64,000 nucleotides of DNA from Vreelandella rituensis. Its GTDB lineage: Bacteria; Pseudomonadota; Gammaproteobacteria; Pseudomonadales; Halomonadaceae. Made by a program: the position numbers and the translations under genes. The DNA is taken from contig NZ_QPIJ01000012.1 of NCBI RefSeq assembly GCF_003336665.1, forward strand, positions 23,995 through 87,994. Reading direction: 5' to 3'. Below, in pieces: positions 1 through 9,293 of the stretch; the stretch's first letter is position 1, and the number at the start of each line of letters is the position of its first letter. The notes under the pieces were generated by a model. It searched no databases. It worked only from the letters and a program-made list of their open reading frames with translations, and was not told the origin of the DNA.

Positions 1-799
1 GGGGCGATTGGCGATCACGGGAAGGGGGAACGTCAAAGTAGCGGCGGTACGCCCGCGAGAAACTGCCTTGGTCGCGAAAGCCTACCAGGGCGGCAACATG
101 CCCAAGACTCAACGAGCGTTGCTGAACAAGGGTACGCGCATGCTCCAGCCGTCGGCGCTGCACATAGGCGAGCGGTGTCATGCCGACCATGTCGCGAAAG
201 CACACATGAAAATGGCCGGGGCTGAGAGCACATAACCCGGCTAACTGTTCAACCCGCACCTCATCAGCCAAATGCTGGTCCAACCAGGCATTCAGCCGTC
301 CCATGTCCAAACGTTGCGTGACACAGCCCGCGCCAGCCGGTTGAGAGCCAGCCAGAGAGCCAGCGGGCGAGTCTTGCAAATACACCTCTAGCGCCCGCAG
401 CAACAGCATAGCAATTTCATTTTGCAACGCCGGATACTGCTCCAGCTGGTAAGCCAAGCTGTGGGCCAATTGATTGAGGCCGGGGGGCACATTAAAAAAT
501 CGCGGGGTATCGAACAATCGCTCGATACCCGCGTCTTTATCCAGCGACGTAAACCCTGTCACGGGAATGTCGAGCACCAGGGTGCAATTGTTGCCGTCAC
601 CCTGGTATTCATGCGCGCGCGAACAGGGAATCAAACAGCCCCGCCGAGACGTCACATGGCCACCGCCCTGCCCCTCCAGGGCGAGTTCGGTCACGCCGCT
701 GGTGGCAAGAATCAACTGATGGTGGTCATGGCTATGGGCGACATGTTCGTGGTCGAGATTGCAGCTGCGCAGTTCAAGCGGAAGCATGGGTCTTTCCAT
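1..799 (-). CDS. AraC-family transcriptional regulator (partial, runs off the left edge)
   Basis: This minus-strand reading frame stays open from an ATG at 799 to the window edge, so the last residues are missing. The N-terminal half has a His-rich cupin-like sensor segment (HSHDHHQLIL near residue 25) typical of AraC-type ligand-binding domains. The C-terminal part carries two helix-turn-helix motifs, VRVEQLAGLCALSPGHF and a second one ending in GFRDQGSFSRAYRRYF, followed by the usual VPPS end, so only a few residues are probably lost. A second ATG at 787 has a better-spaced GGAAAG and may be the true start. The gene lies just downstream of the TRAP transporter on the same strand, which suggests but does not prove local regulation. 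The ligand is unknown. Confidence 0.85.
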   Translation of the reverse strand, partial: MERPMLPLELRSCNLDHEHVAHSHDHHQLILATSGVTELALEGQGGGHVTSRRGCLIPCSRAHEYQGDGNNCTLVLDIPVTGFTSLDKDAGIERLFDTPRFFNVPPGLNQLAHSLAYQLEQYPALQNEIAMLLLRALEVYLQDSPAGSLAGSQPAGAGCVTQRLDMGRLNAWLDQHLADEVRVEQLAGLCALSPGHFHVCFRDMVGMTPLAYVQRRRLEHARTLVQQRSLSLGHVAALVGFRDQGSFSRAYRRYFDVPPSRDRQSP

Positions 800-922
800 C
801 CTGGCGGCAGGAACCTTTGACTATACGCCTGCTCGCACCTTCTCAGTGTTTAGCCAACAAACCTTTAATTAACGTCACTAAAAGTCCTTTGAACCAAACG
901 TTATTTATCTCGCTGAACAACC

Positions 923-948
923 AAAACGCCCGCAAAACGGGCGTTTTT
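923..948 (-). terminator. Rho-independent terminator after the TRAP transporter operon
   Basis: An 8-bp perfect stem (AACGCCCG / CGGGCGTT) with a 5-base loop lies just past the stop codon of the DctQM gene. T-rich flanks lie on both sides, so it could work in either direction. It separates the transporter genes from the AraC-type gene. Confidence 0.7.
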
Positions 949-966
949 CACAGTGGACAGGATGGA

Positions 967-3156
967 TCAGCGATACACGAGATTAGGCAACCACGTGACC
1001 AGGCTGGGGAATACTATTACCAGGAACAGCCCCAGTGCCTGAATGCCCAGGAAGGGAAAAGAGGAACGGAAAATCTGCGCCATGGTGATGTGCGGCGGGC
1101 ATACTCCCTTGATATAGAACAGCGCATAGCCGAACGGCGGGCTGAGAAACGACATCTGCATGTTGACCAGATAAATGACACCGAACCACAGCGACACATT
1201 CATCGGTTCCACACCCGACATTCCGAACAGGCCATCGAAGTTCAGCCCCTGGATCAGTGGAACGAAGATAGGCACCGCCAACAGCAGGATACCCACCCAA
1301 TCGAGGAACATGCCCAGCGCCACCAACAGCACCATCATCAACGCCAGCACCATGTAGGGACTCAGGCCCGCGCCGGAGATCAGTTCCTGAACGAATGTCT
1401 GGCCACCCTGCAGGATATAGAAACCCACGAAGATACTCGCCCCAAAGATAATCCACATCACCATGGCCGTGGCCACCAGGGTGGTCATGCAAGCGGCATG
1501 CAGGTTAGGCCAGGTGAGACGCCTATGCAGCGCCGCTACCACCAGCGCACCGAAGGTGCCGATACCCGCCGCTTCCACCGGGGTAGCAATCCCGGTAAAG
1601 ATGATTCCCAGCACCAACATCACCAGAATGATCGGTGCCAGCATGTTACGCAGCAGACGCAGCTTTTCGGTCATGCTCACCCGATCTTCCACCGGCATGG
1701 GCGGAGCCAGCTTCGGGTTCAACGTGCCACGCATCCATACATAGAAACCATACATGCCCGCCAGCATCAGACCGGGAATCAGCGAGCCCAGGTAAAGCTC
1801 ACCCACCGACTGCTGGGCGATGACGCCATAAATGATGGCCAGAATGGAAGGCGGAATCAAAATTCCCAAGGTGCCCCCCGCCATGATCGAACCAATCGCG
1901 ATTTCCGGGTCGTAATGGCGTTTGAGCATCGCCGGCAACGCGATCAGCCCCATGGTCACCACGGCGGCGCCGATCACCCCGACCATCGCCGCCAGCAGCG
2001 TGGAAGCGACGATAGTGGCAATCGCCAGACCCGCCTTGAGACCGCCCATCCATTTGTAGACCACATCAAACAGCTCTTCGATGATGCCGGCCTTTTCCAG
2101 CACCGTGGCCATGAAGATGAACAGCGGAATCGCCGATAACTGATAGTTGGTCATCATGGGAAAGATGCGCGACGGCATCAGGTTAAGCATGTTCTGGTCA
2201 CCCACCAAATACAGGAAGCACACCCCCAGCCCGCCGGTGACGAAGGCCAAAGGCAGCCCAGCCACCAGAACCACCATCAGCGTGCCGAACATCACCAACG
2301 TCAGGCCGCCGATACCTACGTTCGAGAGGCTGTTTTCCAGGCTCAGCGCCAAGCTTTCATAGTCAGTCACCGCAATATTGACCATTTCGAACAAGGTCCA
2401 GACGGCAATGATCACCCCACTGATTACCAGGACATTGGCAAAGGTCTGGCTGCCCTCATGCAGCTTGCGGTGGTGAAAGAAGGCCTGAATATCTCGGATC
2501 AATTGTGCAATACCCTGGAGCAACAGCAACAAGCCCCCGAAGAACAGCATGAATTTCACTGGGTAGTACTGCACGGCCCATTCCGTGAAAGACACTTCAT
2601 TGGAATAGCTCGACCCAAAGAAATAGGCATCACTGACCGACTGGGAGAAAAACTTCCAACCCGTCGTCAACAAGGCAATCGTGAAGATGAAAAAGAACAC
2701 CGAGGTCAGCAGATCCAGTGCCGTTTTGTTCAAGGGCTTGGCCCGGCTGTACAGGATGTCCACTCGTACATGCCCACCTTCGCGCAGGGCAAAGGCCCCC
2801 GCCAAGAGGTACTGCATGCCGAACATCAATGTCATCGACTCATGCGCCCAATTGGTCGGCGAGTTGAACGCATAGCGCATCAATACTTCATAAGCGAAGA
2901 CAAAAGGCGCAATCAATGACCAGTAAGCGACGTAACGTCCGAAGAAACCGGAAATACCGTCGATACCGGTAGTGAAGAAATTACCCGGCGCCTTGTAGCC
3001 GGTATCGGTTACCAGAACTTCGGGCGTATCGCTTCCGCTGACGGTTTCTCCGCGGCGAAAGCTTCGCTCGACGAAAAACATCACCACCAAAGGAAGAAAT
3101 ATCAGCACCGACCAGTAGAGCCAATGCGGCAAGACGAAATTGATCTCAAGATTCAT
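967..3156 (-). CDS. TRAP transporter fused membrane subunit (DctQM)
   Basis: This 729-residue integral membrane protein joins the small DctQ subunit and the large DctM subunit of a tripartite ATP-independent periplasmic transporter. Residues about 60-230 form the DctQ part, including a RYAF-NSPTNWAHE segment. From about residue 275 the protein is DctM, a many-helix ion-coupled transporter with Gly/Pro-rich segments such as GGTLGILIPPS. The ATG at 3156 has GGAGGAG seven bases upstream, so the in-frame extension to 3198 is probably not translated. It works with the binding protein encoded upstream (3302-4480). Fused QM proteins are known in this family. The substrate cannot be read from this subunit. 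Confidence 0.93.
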   Translation of the reverse strand: MNLEINFVLPHWLYWSVLIFLPLVVMFFVERSFRRGETVSGSDTPEVLVTDTGYKAPGNFFTTGIDGISGFFGRYVAYWSLIAPFVFAYEVLMRYAFNSPTNWAHESMTLMFGMQYLLAGAFALREGGHVRVDILYSRAKPLNKTALDLLTSVFFFIFTIALLTTGWKFFSQSVSDAYFFGSSYSNEVSFTEWAVQYYPVKFMLFFGGLLLLLQGIAQLIRDIQAFFHHRKLHEGSQTFANVLVISGVIIAVWTLFEMVNIAVTDYESLALSLENSLSNVGIGGLTLVMFGTLMVVLVAGLPLAFVTGGLGVCFLYLVGDQNMLNLMPSRIFPMMTNYQLSAIPLFIFMATVLEKAGIIEELFDVVYKWMGGLKAGLAIATIVASTLLAAMVGVIGAAVVTMGLIALPAMLKRHYDPEIAIGSIMAGGTLGILIPPSILAIIYGVIAQQSVGELYLGSLIPGLMLAGMYGFYVWMRGTLNPKLAPPMPVEDRVSMTEKLRLLRNMLAPIILVMLVLGIIFTGIATPVEAAGIGTFGALVVAALHRRLTWPNLHAACMTTLVATAMVMWIIFGASIFVGFYILQGGQTFVQELISGAGLSPYMVLALMMVLLVALGMFLDWVGILLLAVPIFVPLIQGLNFDGLFGMSGVEPMNVSLWFGVIYLVNMQMSFLSPPFGYALFYIKGVCPPHITMAQIFRSSFPFLGIQALGLFLVIVFPSLVTWLPNLVYR

Positions 3157-3247
3157 GGACACTCCTCCGAGAGGCCATCGCCTGTTGGCAATAACCACGG
3201 ATCAACGAACCGAGGGGATGCTCGATTGGGTCGGGTTAGACACAAAC

Positions 3248-3269
3248 GTTGCCACCCGCAGATGGCAAC
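3248..3269. repeat. Intercistronic inverted repeat between the TRAP genes
   Basis: GTTGCCA and TGGCAAC form a 7-bp perfect stem in the 145-base gap between the binding-protein gene and the DctQM gene. No T-tract follows. Hairpins here often protect the abundant binding-protein mRNA or partly terminate transcription. That role is inferred from position. Confidence 0.5.
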
Positions 3270-3301
3270 ATTCATGGGTTCCGGCATAAGCTCTCGGCAG
3301 G

Positions 3302-4480
3302 TCAGGCGTTCAGCTGGTAACCCTGGATGTCCTCTTCCGTTATCAGCCCCACCGCCGGGTCCATCATGGTGTCCAGATGGGCTTTGAAAAGCCGCGCGGC
3401 ATCGGGATCCTTGTTGGCCCACTTGAACCACAGGGGAATAGCCGCTTCGCGGAAGCGAGTGGCATCCTCTTCCGAGAGGTGAATGATCTCCACGCCCTTC
3501 TCGCGGTATTTGGGCCATGCTTCAGCGTTGGCTTTCTGAATGGCGGCGTAATGTTCGCGCGAATAAGCCGCCACCAGATCGTGCATCAGATCCTGGGTCT
3601 GAGGCGACATCCGCTCGAAGATGCGACGGTTGACGGAAATGTCCATGAGGTCGACGGCCTGGTGCAGGCAAGGCGTCGAAGGCGGCCCCATGATGATGTA
3701 GTCGGCCACTTGCCAGAAGCCTAGCTCATAGTTCACCGCCGCCCCGGTATAGTCGGCGGCATCGATGGTGCCCTTTTCCAACGCTGGATAGACTTCGGAG
3801 CCCGGCAGCAGCGTGGTACGCGCCCCGATGGCGGCAAACGTCTCGGCCACGATGCCGCCCGGCATGCGGATCTTGATGCCCTTGAAATCATCAAAGCTGC
3901 GCAACGGCACCTTGGAGTGAATCAGGTTGAGGTCATGGTGAACGTAGCCCAACAGTTCCTGACCCTGTTTGCGATAAAGGTCCTTGGCAATACCGAAACC
4001 ACCGTAAGCCCCGAACATAATGTCCCATTGATGCGGCACCGAAAGTCCCATCGGATAAGCGGTCAGGAACACCCCTGCCGGCATCTTGCCGGGCCAGTAG
4101 ACCGTGAACCAGTTCTGCCCATCCAGCACCCCGTTGCGAACCGCATCGGCAACCTCGAAAGCACCGGCCACAGCCCCGGCCGGGAACGGCTCGATACGTA
4201 CTTCACCGCCCGTGGCTTCGGCAACACCGGCCGCCCACTTCTCGAATATCCGATACCCCGTGGTGCCTGGCTGCCAGGAAGATTGCATTCGAATCCGAAT
4301 TCCCTCCTGCGCCTGCACATTGCCAATCCAAGGCGCGGCGACTGCAGCAGCGGAGCCGATAGCCGCGGTCTTGAGGAAATTACGTCGGCTGGGGGTCTTG
4401 ATTGCGTCGAGAGGGTTTGTGGTGTTGTTGACGGAAATGTCTGAAACGGAAATGTCTGACGGTTTCTTGTCGTTTGGCAT
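3302..4480 (-). CDS. TRAP transporter periplasmic substrate-binding protein (DctP family)
   Basis: This 392-residue protein is the soluble receptor that delivers a ligand to the DctQM membrane protein. A twin-arginine signal is visible at residues 31-38 (SRRNFLKT) followed by a hydrophobic Ala-rich stretch, so export by Tat is likely. The body is a DctP-type fold with the conserved segments KGIKIRMPGG and a later GTIDAADYTG. The family resembles TakP-like receptors for 2-oxo acids, but the ligand call is only a guess. An AGGAG sequence lies eight bases before the ATG. The N-terminus has a short DISVS repeat from a duplicated 15-base unit. It is the first gene of the operon. Confidence 0.92.
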   Translation of the reverse strand: MPNDKKPSDISVSDISVNNTTNPLDAIKTPSRRNFLKTAAIGSAAAVAAPWIGNVQAQEGIRIRMQSSWQPGTTGYRIFEKWAAGVAEATGGEVRIEPFPAGAVAGAFEVADAVRNGVLDGQNWFTVYWPGKMPAGVFLTAYPMGLSVPHQWDIMFGAYGGFGIAKDLYRKQGQELLGYVHHDLNLIHSKVPLRSFDDFKGIKIRMPGGIVAETFAAIGARTTLLPGSEVYPALEKGTIDAADYTGAAVNYELGFWQVADYIIMGPPSTPCLHQAVDLMDISVNRRIFERMSPQTQDLMHDLVAAYSREHYAAIQKANAEAWPKYREKGVEIIHLSEEDATRFREAAIPLWFKWANKDPDAARLFKAHLDTMMDPAVGLITEEDIQGYQLNA

Positions 4481-5446
4481 GACAGAGACTCCTAATGGAA
4501 AAGCACGCCCTCAATACAATAGATAGCAAGTGGCGGCTAAATCTTGTTGTTATCGTCCGTAGACCATCGGGATGTGCGCTTCCCCCTTGGGGTTACCGCA
4601 CAGTAGAAGTGAATCTCCGTGCTGGGCTGATGGAAATTTCATGAGCACTGGAAAACGCTTCCACAATTAAAGTTAACGAAAAGCCTCAAACTGGCCAATC
4701 GAAACATTCAACGCAACCCCTTGCCAGCCAATGGTAAGACCAATTTTTGTTAACAGGTAAATCCGTGCGAATACTGAGAAAACCCTGGCATTACCAATAT
4801 TCCCAAGGCAAAAATCTACGACTAAAGCGCAACTAAAATGTCTCTGGATTCATAGACCAACCGCAGTAGTTCCTGGGCTTTTGGCATCTTTCTGAGAATT
4901 TTTTGGCTTCCATATCACCTGTCCAGCTTCTCATCGCATTCACGGCAGGGCAGCCATACCACCCTCACGAATACCAAGCGCAGAACAGCGTAAACTTTAT
5001 GTTACGTTCTGCACTGCGTACGCTACACATGGAAATGATTATAAAAATGAACCTGATGGAACGTTCATTGCGTATATCTAGAAATTCAACTCGACTCTAT
5101 TCCAGTAATTTCCTGTTCATCTAGACAACTTCAGCGATACAAATAAAATTAATATAAATCAGTAACTTAACACCAAGAACACCTCCAAAAACCAGGGATT
5201 TTACTTTCAACCATCTTGATCAGGTAATTAGAAACTTAATAAAAAATAACTATTATTAAATAATACTATTTTAATTTAATTAAACATATTTACTGTTTTT
5301 AATTAACTAAAAAATTCATATCTGCTGGAGTGATATTTAGTGATGTACTTCAGCAGATACCGAGGTATCGTTAAGGCATCTATCAGGTTAAGTAAAAAAC
5401 TGTAACAAAAGTTATGCGGCCAACTGAATCACAGGGATGTTTAAAT
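4481..5446. other. Long intergenic region upstream of the pel operon
   Basis: Nearly 1 kb separates the divergent TRAP and pel operons. I see no convincing coding sequence. The first 400 bases have ordinary composition and should hold the TRAP promoter. Bases about 5130-5320 are strikingly AT-rich, with runs of A and T, unlike all surrounding DNA. This fits a bent or silenced promoter region of the kind bound by H-NS/MvaT-type proteins. An inverted repeat lies at 5319-5359 (listed separately). I could not identify a c-di-GMP riboswitch. Confidence 0.6.
5319..5369. promoter_or_regulatory. Nested inverted repeats upstream of pelX (operator or leader hairpin)
   Basis: TATCTGCTGGAGT (5319-5331) and its near-perfect complement at 5347-5359 form 13-base arms with one mismatch and a 15-base spacer. 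A second short palindrome (GATACC/GGTATC, 5356-5369) overlaps the right arm, so the two structures exclude each other. There is no following T-tract, so this is unlikely to be a terminator. It lies 78-128 bases before the first gene of the operon. The function is inferred from position only. Confidence 0.45.
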
Positions 5447-6391
5447 ATGAGCAAGGCTAGCAAGCGAGTACTCGTAACAGGTGGCGCTGGTTTCATCGGC
5501 TCGCATAGTGTCGAACAATTGCTAGCGAGTGGATATAACGTCTGCGTTCTCGATAACCTATCCACAGGCAAACTCACCAACCTTCCCCACCATGATGGTT
5601 TAACTTTCATTAAAGGGGACGTCTGTGATCTTCAGGCTGTAAAAGACGCCATGCAGGGCGCCTCCTACTGTTTGCATCTTGCTGCGCAGGTATCTGTTGT
5701 TCGCTCAGTTGAAGATCCATCGAGCTCGGCCCAACAGAATATATTGGGATGCATCAATGTCATGCAGGCTGCACACGAAGCGGGAGTAAATAAGTTAGTT
5801 TACGCCTCATCAGCCGCTGTCTATGGCAACCCTCGTCATTTACCGATTGCGGAAACATCGACAGTTTGCCCCCTTTCACCTTACGGCTTAGAAAAATGGG
5901 TAGACGAACAGTATGCTGCGTTGTTCCACACCCTATATGGCCTGCCTAGCCTCGGACTGCGTTACTTTAATGTATTCGGTCCGCGACAAGACCCAAAGTC
6001 TCCTTATGCCGGTGTTATATCGAAGTTCTTCGACTGCCTGATAAGGAAAACCTCCCCTACCGTTTTTGGCGACGGCAGACAAACGCGTGATTTCATCTTC
6101 GTCAAGGACGTCGCTCGAGCCAATATCGCCGCGCTGACCAGCTCTCACCAAGGCGTCTGTAACGTGGCTACCGGAAATCGAGTCGATCTGCTGGCGCTAC
6201 TGAGCCTGCTGCACGGCGTGACTGGCAACTACCTTCCGGCAGTTCATTTACCAAGTCGTGACGAAGATATCCGTGATTCACAGGGCGATACACAGCGCTC
6301 CCGTGCCTGGCTTGACATCCAGCCTCAATGGACACTCAACGAAGGGCTCAAGGCATTGTATACCGCAACCAGTGAAACGCATGCAGCCTAG
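5447..6391 (+). CDS. pelX: NAD-dependent sugar-nucleotide epimerase (PelX-like)
   Basis: This is a 314-residue extended short-chain dehydrogenase. The Rossmann motif GGAGFIGSH lies near the N-terminus. The catalytic Ser in YASSAAVYG and the YxxxK pair in SPYGLEK are present. Such enzymes interconvert UDP-GlcNAc and UDP-GalNAc (or UDP-Glc and UDP-Gal). In some pseudomonads a C4-epimerase named PelX sits at the pel locus and supplies UDP-GalNAc for Pel. The same location, about 100 bases before pelA, supports that role here. The ATG at 5447 follows AGGGA. An in-frame ATG at 5414 lacks a ribosome-binding site. The exact substrate is an inference. Confidence 0.85.
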   Translation: MSKASKRVLVTGGAGFIGSHSVEQLLASGYNVCVLDNLSTGKLTNLPHHDGLTFIKGDVCDLQAVKDAMQGASYCLHLAAQVSVVRSVEDPSSSAQQNILGCINVMQAAHEAGVNKLVYASSAAVYGNPRHLPIAETSTVCPLSPYGLEKWVDEQYAALFHTLYGLPSLGLRYFNVFGPRQDPKSPYAGVISKFFDCLIRKTSPTVFGDGRQTRDFIFVKDVARANIAALTSSHQGVCNVATGNRVDLLALLSLLHGVTGNYLPAVHLPSRDEDIRDSQGDTQRSRAWLDIQPQWTLNEGLKALYTATSETHAA

Positions 6392-6488
6392 ATTGCAGAC
6401 TTGATACAAACAACTTCGATAGCTGCCTGACGATAAAAAACATGCCTTATTGCTTGTATAACGCCGTTTGTGACAGTGGGGAAGTGTG

Positions 6489-9293
6489 ATGACCAAGTAT
6501 ATTATCAATTTAGTGCTATGCGTTCTTTTGTGGTCGTCGAGTGCCTCGTTGCTCGCCGCTCCCCAATCTCCGAGCGTGGCCTTTTATTATGGCAACGAAA
6601 TGCCCGTCGACATGCTTGGTCAGTTCGACTGGGCTGTAGTCGAATCAGCCAACCTGTCACAAACACAGTTTTCCCGTCTGCAACGCCACGGTACCCAAGC
6701 CTTCGCCTACGTGAGCCTGGGCGAAGTCGAAGCTTGGCGAAGCCAGGCTGAAGAAGTCCCCCACTCCGTGCTCGTGGCCAGAAACGAGCACTGGAACAGC
6801 GCCGTGGCCGACCTGACTCAGCCGGAATGGGCCGACTACATCATCGAGGATCGCATTCGTCCGCTCTGGCAGGCCGGCTATAGGGGCTTATTCCTGGATA
6901 CCCTCGATAGCTATCGCCTGTTTGCCAAGGAAGAAGCTGCTGCAACTGAACAGCAGGATGCCCTGGTCGGCTTGATCAGGCAGATCCGCCAGACCTTCCC
7001 CGGCATCAAGTTGATTCTCAACCGCGGTTTCGAGGTCATGGATCACGTGCACGAGGACGTGGTTGGCGTAGCCGCCGAATCGCTCTATCAGCGCTGGGAC
7101 CCGAGCACACGGCGTTACGGCGAGGTGCCCGAGGACCATCAGGCCTATCTGCTCGACCAATTTGAGCGCATCCGCGACCGCTATCAGCTGCCGCTCATCG
7201 CCATCGATTACGTGCCGCCCAACGAGCGTGACAAGGCGCGGGCCAATGCCCGGCGGATTGCCGAGGCAGGCTTCATCCCCTGGGTCAGCACCCCGGAGCT
7301 CAACCAGATGGGCGTGGGCCTGATCGAACCTCTGCCACGCAAGGCATTGATCCTTTATGACAAGTCCCGCACCGAAGATAACGACATGAGTTCCTCCTAC
7401 GCTCACCGTTATATCGCCATGCCGCTGGAGTACCTCGGCTACGGCGCGGTCTATCAGGATATCAACGAGCCGCTGCCATCCGATCTTCTGCATGGTCGCT
7501 ATGCAGGCGTGGTCAGCTGGTTCGAGGATGGTCTCGCTCAGGGTGAGCGCTATGAGAAGTGGTTGCTGGGGCAGTTGGAAGCCGGACTGCGTATCGCCAT
7601 CTTCGGCGAGCCGGGGGTCGAGATGTCCGGTTCGCTGGGGAGGTATCTGGGTATTCGTGACGTTTCACCGGTCGAACCGCAAGGCCTGGTGGTGGTGAAT
7701 CAGGACGCCATGCTGGGCTTTGAAGGCATGCCTTCCAGCCCTCCCCGCTATCAGGCCGGCTTCAGCCTGTTAAATGACGACTTGCAGGCCCACCTGACCC
7801 TGCGTGACGGCAAGGGTAGCGAGTTCGTGCCCATACTGACCGCCCCCTGGGGCGGGGTGGCTGCCTTTCCCTGGATCATACAGCAAGCCATGCCGGAGCA
7901 AATGCGCTGGATTCTCGACCCCTTCGCCTTCCTTCAGCAGGCGCTGCAGTTGCCTGTCATGCCAATTGCTGATGCCACTACCGAGAACGGCTCACGCTAC
8001 TGGATGACTCAGGTCGATGGTGACGCCTTTGTCAGCCGGGGTGACTTCCCGGGCGCCCCGTTCACCGCAGAGATCCTGCTCGAGGAAATTTTTCAGAAGT
8101 ACCGCGTGCCCACCACGGTCTCCATCATCGAAGGTGAAATCGGCCCCGACGGCATGTATCCCGAGCTTAGCAACCAGCTGGAACCCCTGGCCAGGGCCAT
8201 CTTTCGCCTGCCCTGGGTAGAAATCGCCACCCACACCCATAGCCATCCCTTCGACTGGCTGAAACTCGAAGAAGGCGATCTCGCCGGCCAAGGGAAAACC
8301 AAGGCGGGCTTCAACTACAACCTGCCCATCGAGAATTATCACTTCTCCCTCGAGCGCGAAATCGCCGGCACGACCCGGTATATCAACGAGCGCCTGGCCC
8401 CTCCCGGCAAACAGACCACCACCGTTCTCTGGACCGGCGATGCAGTGCCCCCCGAGAAGGCGCTGGCGATCGCCGAGCGTATCGGGCTGAAGAATATCAA
8501 TGGCGGCAACACCTTCGTCAACAACGACAATCCCACCTTGCTCAACGTCTCGCCGATGCTGCGCCCTCTGGGTGATTACCTGCAGGTTTACGCCCCCCAG
8601 ATCAATGAGAACGTCTATACCAACGACATGACGGGACCGCTATGGGGTTACCGGCGCGTCATCGAGACCTACAAGCTGACTGACACGCCGCGTCGTCTGA
8701 AGCCCATCGACATCTATTACCACTTCTATTCGGCGGCAAGCCCGGCGGCGCTCAATGCACTCGACGATGTGTACCGCTATGTGCTTACCCAACAGACCCT
8801 GCCTGTATTTGCCAGCACCTACAGCGAGATCGCCCAGAACTGGTATGACCTCGGCATCGCCCGGCGACTGGATGGCGGCTGGCAGATCCGCGGCGCGACC
8901 CAGACACGCACCTTGCGCCTGCCGCGCGCCATGGGCTGGCCCGACATGCAGCGCTCCCAAGGTGTCGTGGGTGTCAGGGAGATTGACCAGGGCCGCTACG
9001 TTGCGTTGAGTGGCGATGACCAGGCCACACTGCACCTGTCGCCTCAGGTCCCGCGCACCGCGCATCTTAGGCGTGCCAACGGACGCGTCACTCAGTGGCA
9101 GCGCGACCGAAACGGCCATCTGCGCCTGCAACTGGTCGCTTCGCAGGTGCCGCTGGAAGTCGAACTCGGTGGTATCGGTGCCTGTCGCGTGATGGCTCCT
9201 CAGGCCCAGCGCAGCCAGACGAACGCCGGAGGGCTCCTGCTGCGCTACCGTGCTAGCGAATCTGGACCCATCGAGGTGAACTGTGAGCAATAA
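6489..9293 (+). CDS. pelA: PelA, periplasmic Pel hydrolase/deacetylase
   Basis: The 934-residue protein has a cleavable signal peptide (about residues 1-24) and the PelA domain order: a GH114-type glycoside hydrolase (about 25-290), a middle domain, a carbohydrate-esterase deacetylase (about 505-800) and a C-terminal beta-rich part. The probable hydrolase acid is Glu197 in AESLYQ. The deacetylase metal ligands are visible as Asp510/Asp512 (VDGD) and His582/His586 (THTHSH). PelA partly deacetylates and cleaves Pel in the periplasm. Length is close to the 948 residues of Pseudomonas PelA. GGGGAAG precedes the start, and the stop overlaps pelB by 11 bases. Confidence 0.95.
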   Translation: MTKYIINLVLCVLLWSSSASLLAAPQSPSVAFYYGNEMPVDMLGQFDWAVVESANLSQTQFSRLQRHGTQAFAYVSLGEVEAWRSQAEEVPHSVLVARNEHWNSAVADLTQPEWADYIIEDRIRPLWQAGYRGLFLDTLDSYRLFAKEEAAATEQQDALVGLIRQIRQTFPGIKLILNRGFEVMDHVHEDVVGVAAESLYQRWDPSTRRYGEVPEDHQAYLLDQFERIRDRYQLPLIAIDYVPPNERDKARANARRIAEAGFIPWVSTPELNQMGVGLIEPLPRKALILYDKSRTEDNDMSSSYAHRYIAMPLEYLGYGAVYQDINEPLPSDLLHGRYAGVVSWFEDGLAQGERYEKWLLGQLEAGLRIAIFGEPGVEMSGSLGRYLGIRDVSPVEPQGLVVVNQDAMLGFEGMPSSPPRYQAGFSLLNDDLQAHLTLRDGKGSEFVPILTAPWGGVAAFPWIIQQAMPEQMRWILDPFAFLQQALQLPVMPIADATTENGSRYWMTQVDGDAFVSRGDFPGAPFTAEILLEEIFQKYRVPTTVSIIEGEIGPDGMYPELSNQLEPLARAIFRLPWVEIATHTHSHPFDWLKLEEGDLAGQGKTKAGFNYNLPIENYHFSLEREIAGTTRYINERLAPPGKQTTTVLWTGDAVPPEKALAIAERIGLKNINGGNTFVNNDNPTLLNVSPMLRPLGDYLQVYAPQINENVYTNDMTGPLWGYRRVIETYKLTDTPRRLKPIDIYYHFYSAASPAALNALDDVYRYVLTQQTLPVFASTYSEIAQNWYDLGIARRLDGGWQIRGATQTRTLRLPRAMGWPDMQRSQGVVGVREIDQGRYVALSGDDQATLHLSPQVPRTAHLRRANGRVTQWQRDRNGHLRLQLVASQVPLEVELGGIGACRVMAPQAQRSQTNAGGLLLRYRASESGPIEVNCEQ

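Noticed and set aside
817..2139. A 440-codon plus-strand frame opposite the DctQM gene
   Set aside because: The product is an unlikely mix of His, Gln and Arg, and the opposite strand encodes a clear membrane transporter. It is a shadow of that gene.
4903..5124. A 73-codon open frame in the gap before the pel operon
   Set aside because: Composition is odd, there is no ribosome-binding site and no recognisable protein pattern, and it runs into AT-rich non-coding DNA.
5130..5446. A c-di-GMP riboswitch upstream of pel
   Set aside because: Looked for because of the pathway, but I could not find the conserved GEMM core, only simple inverted repeats.
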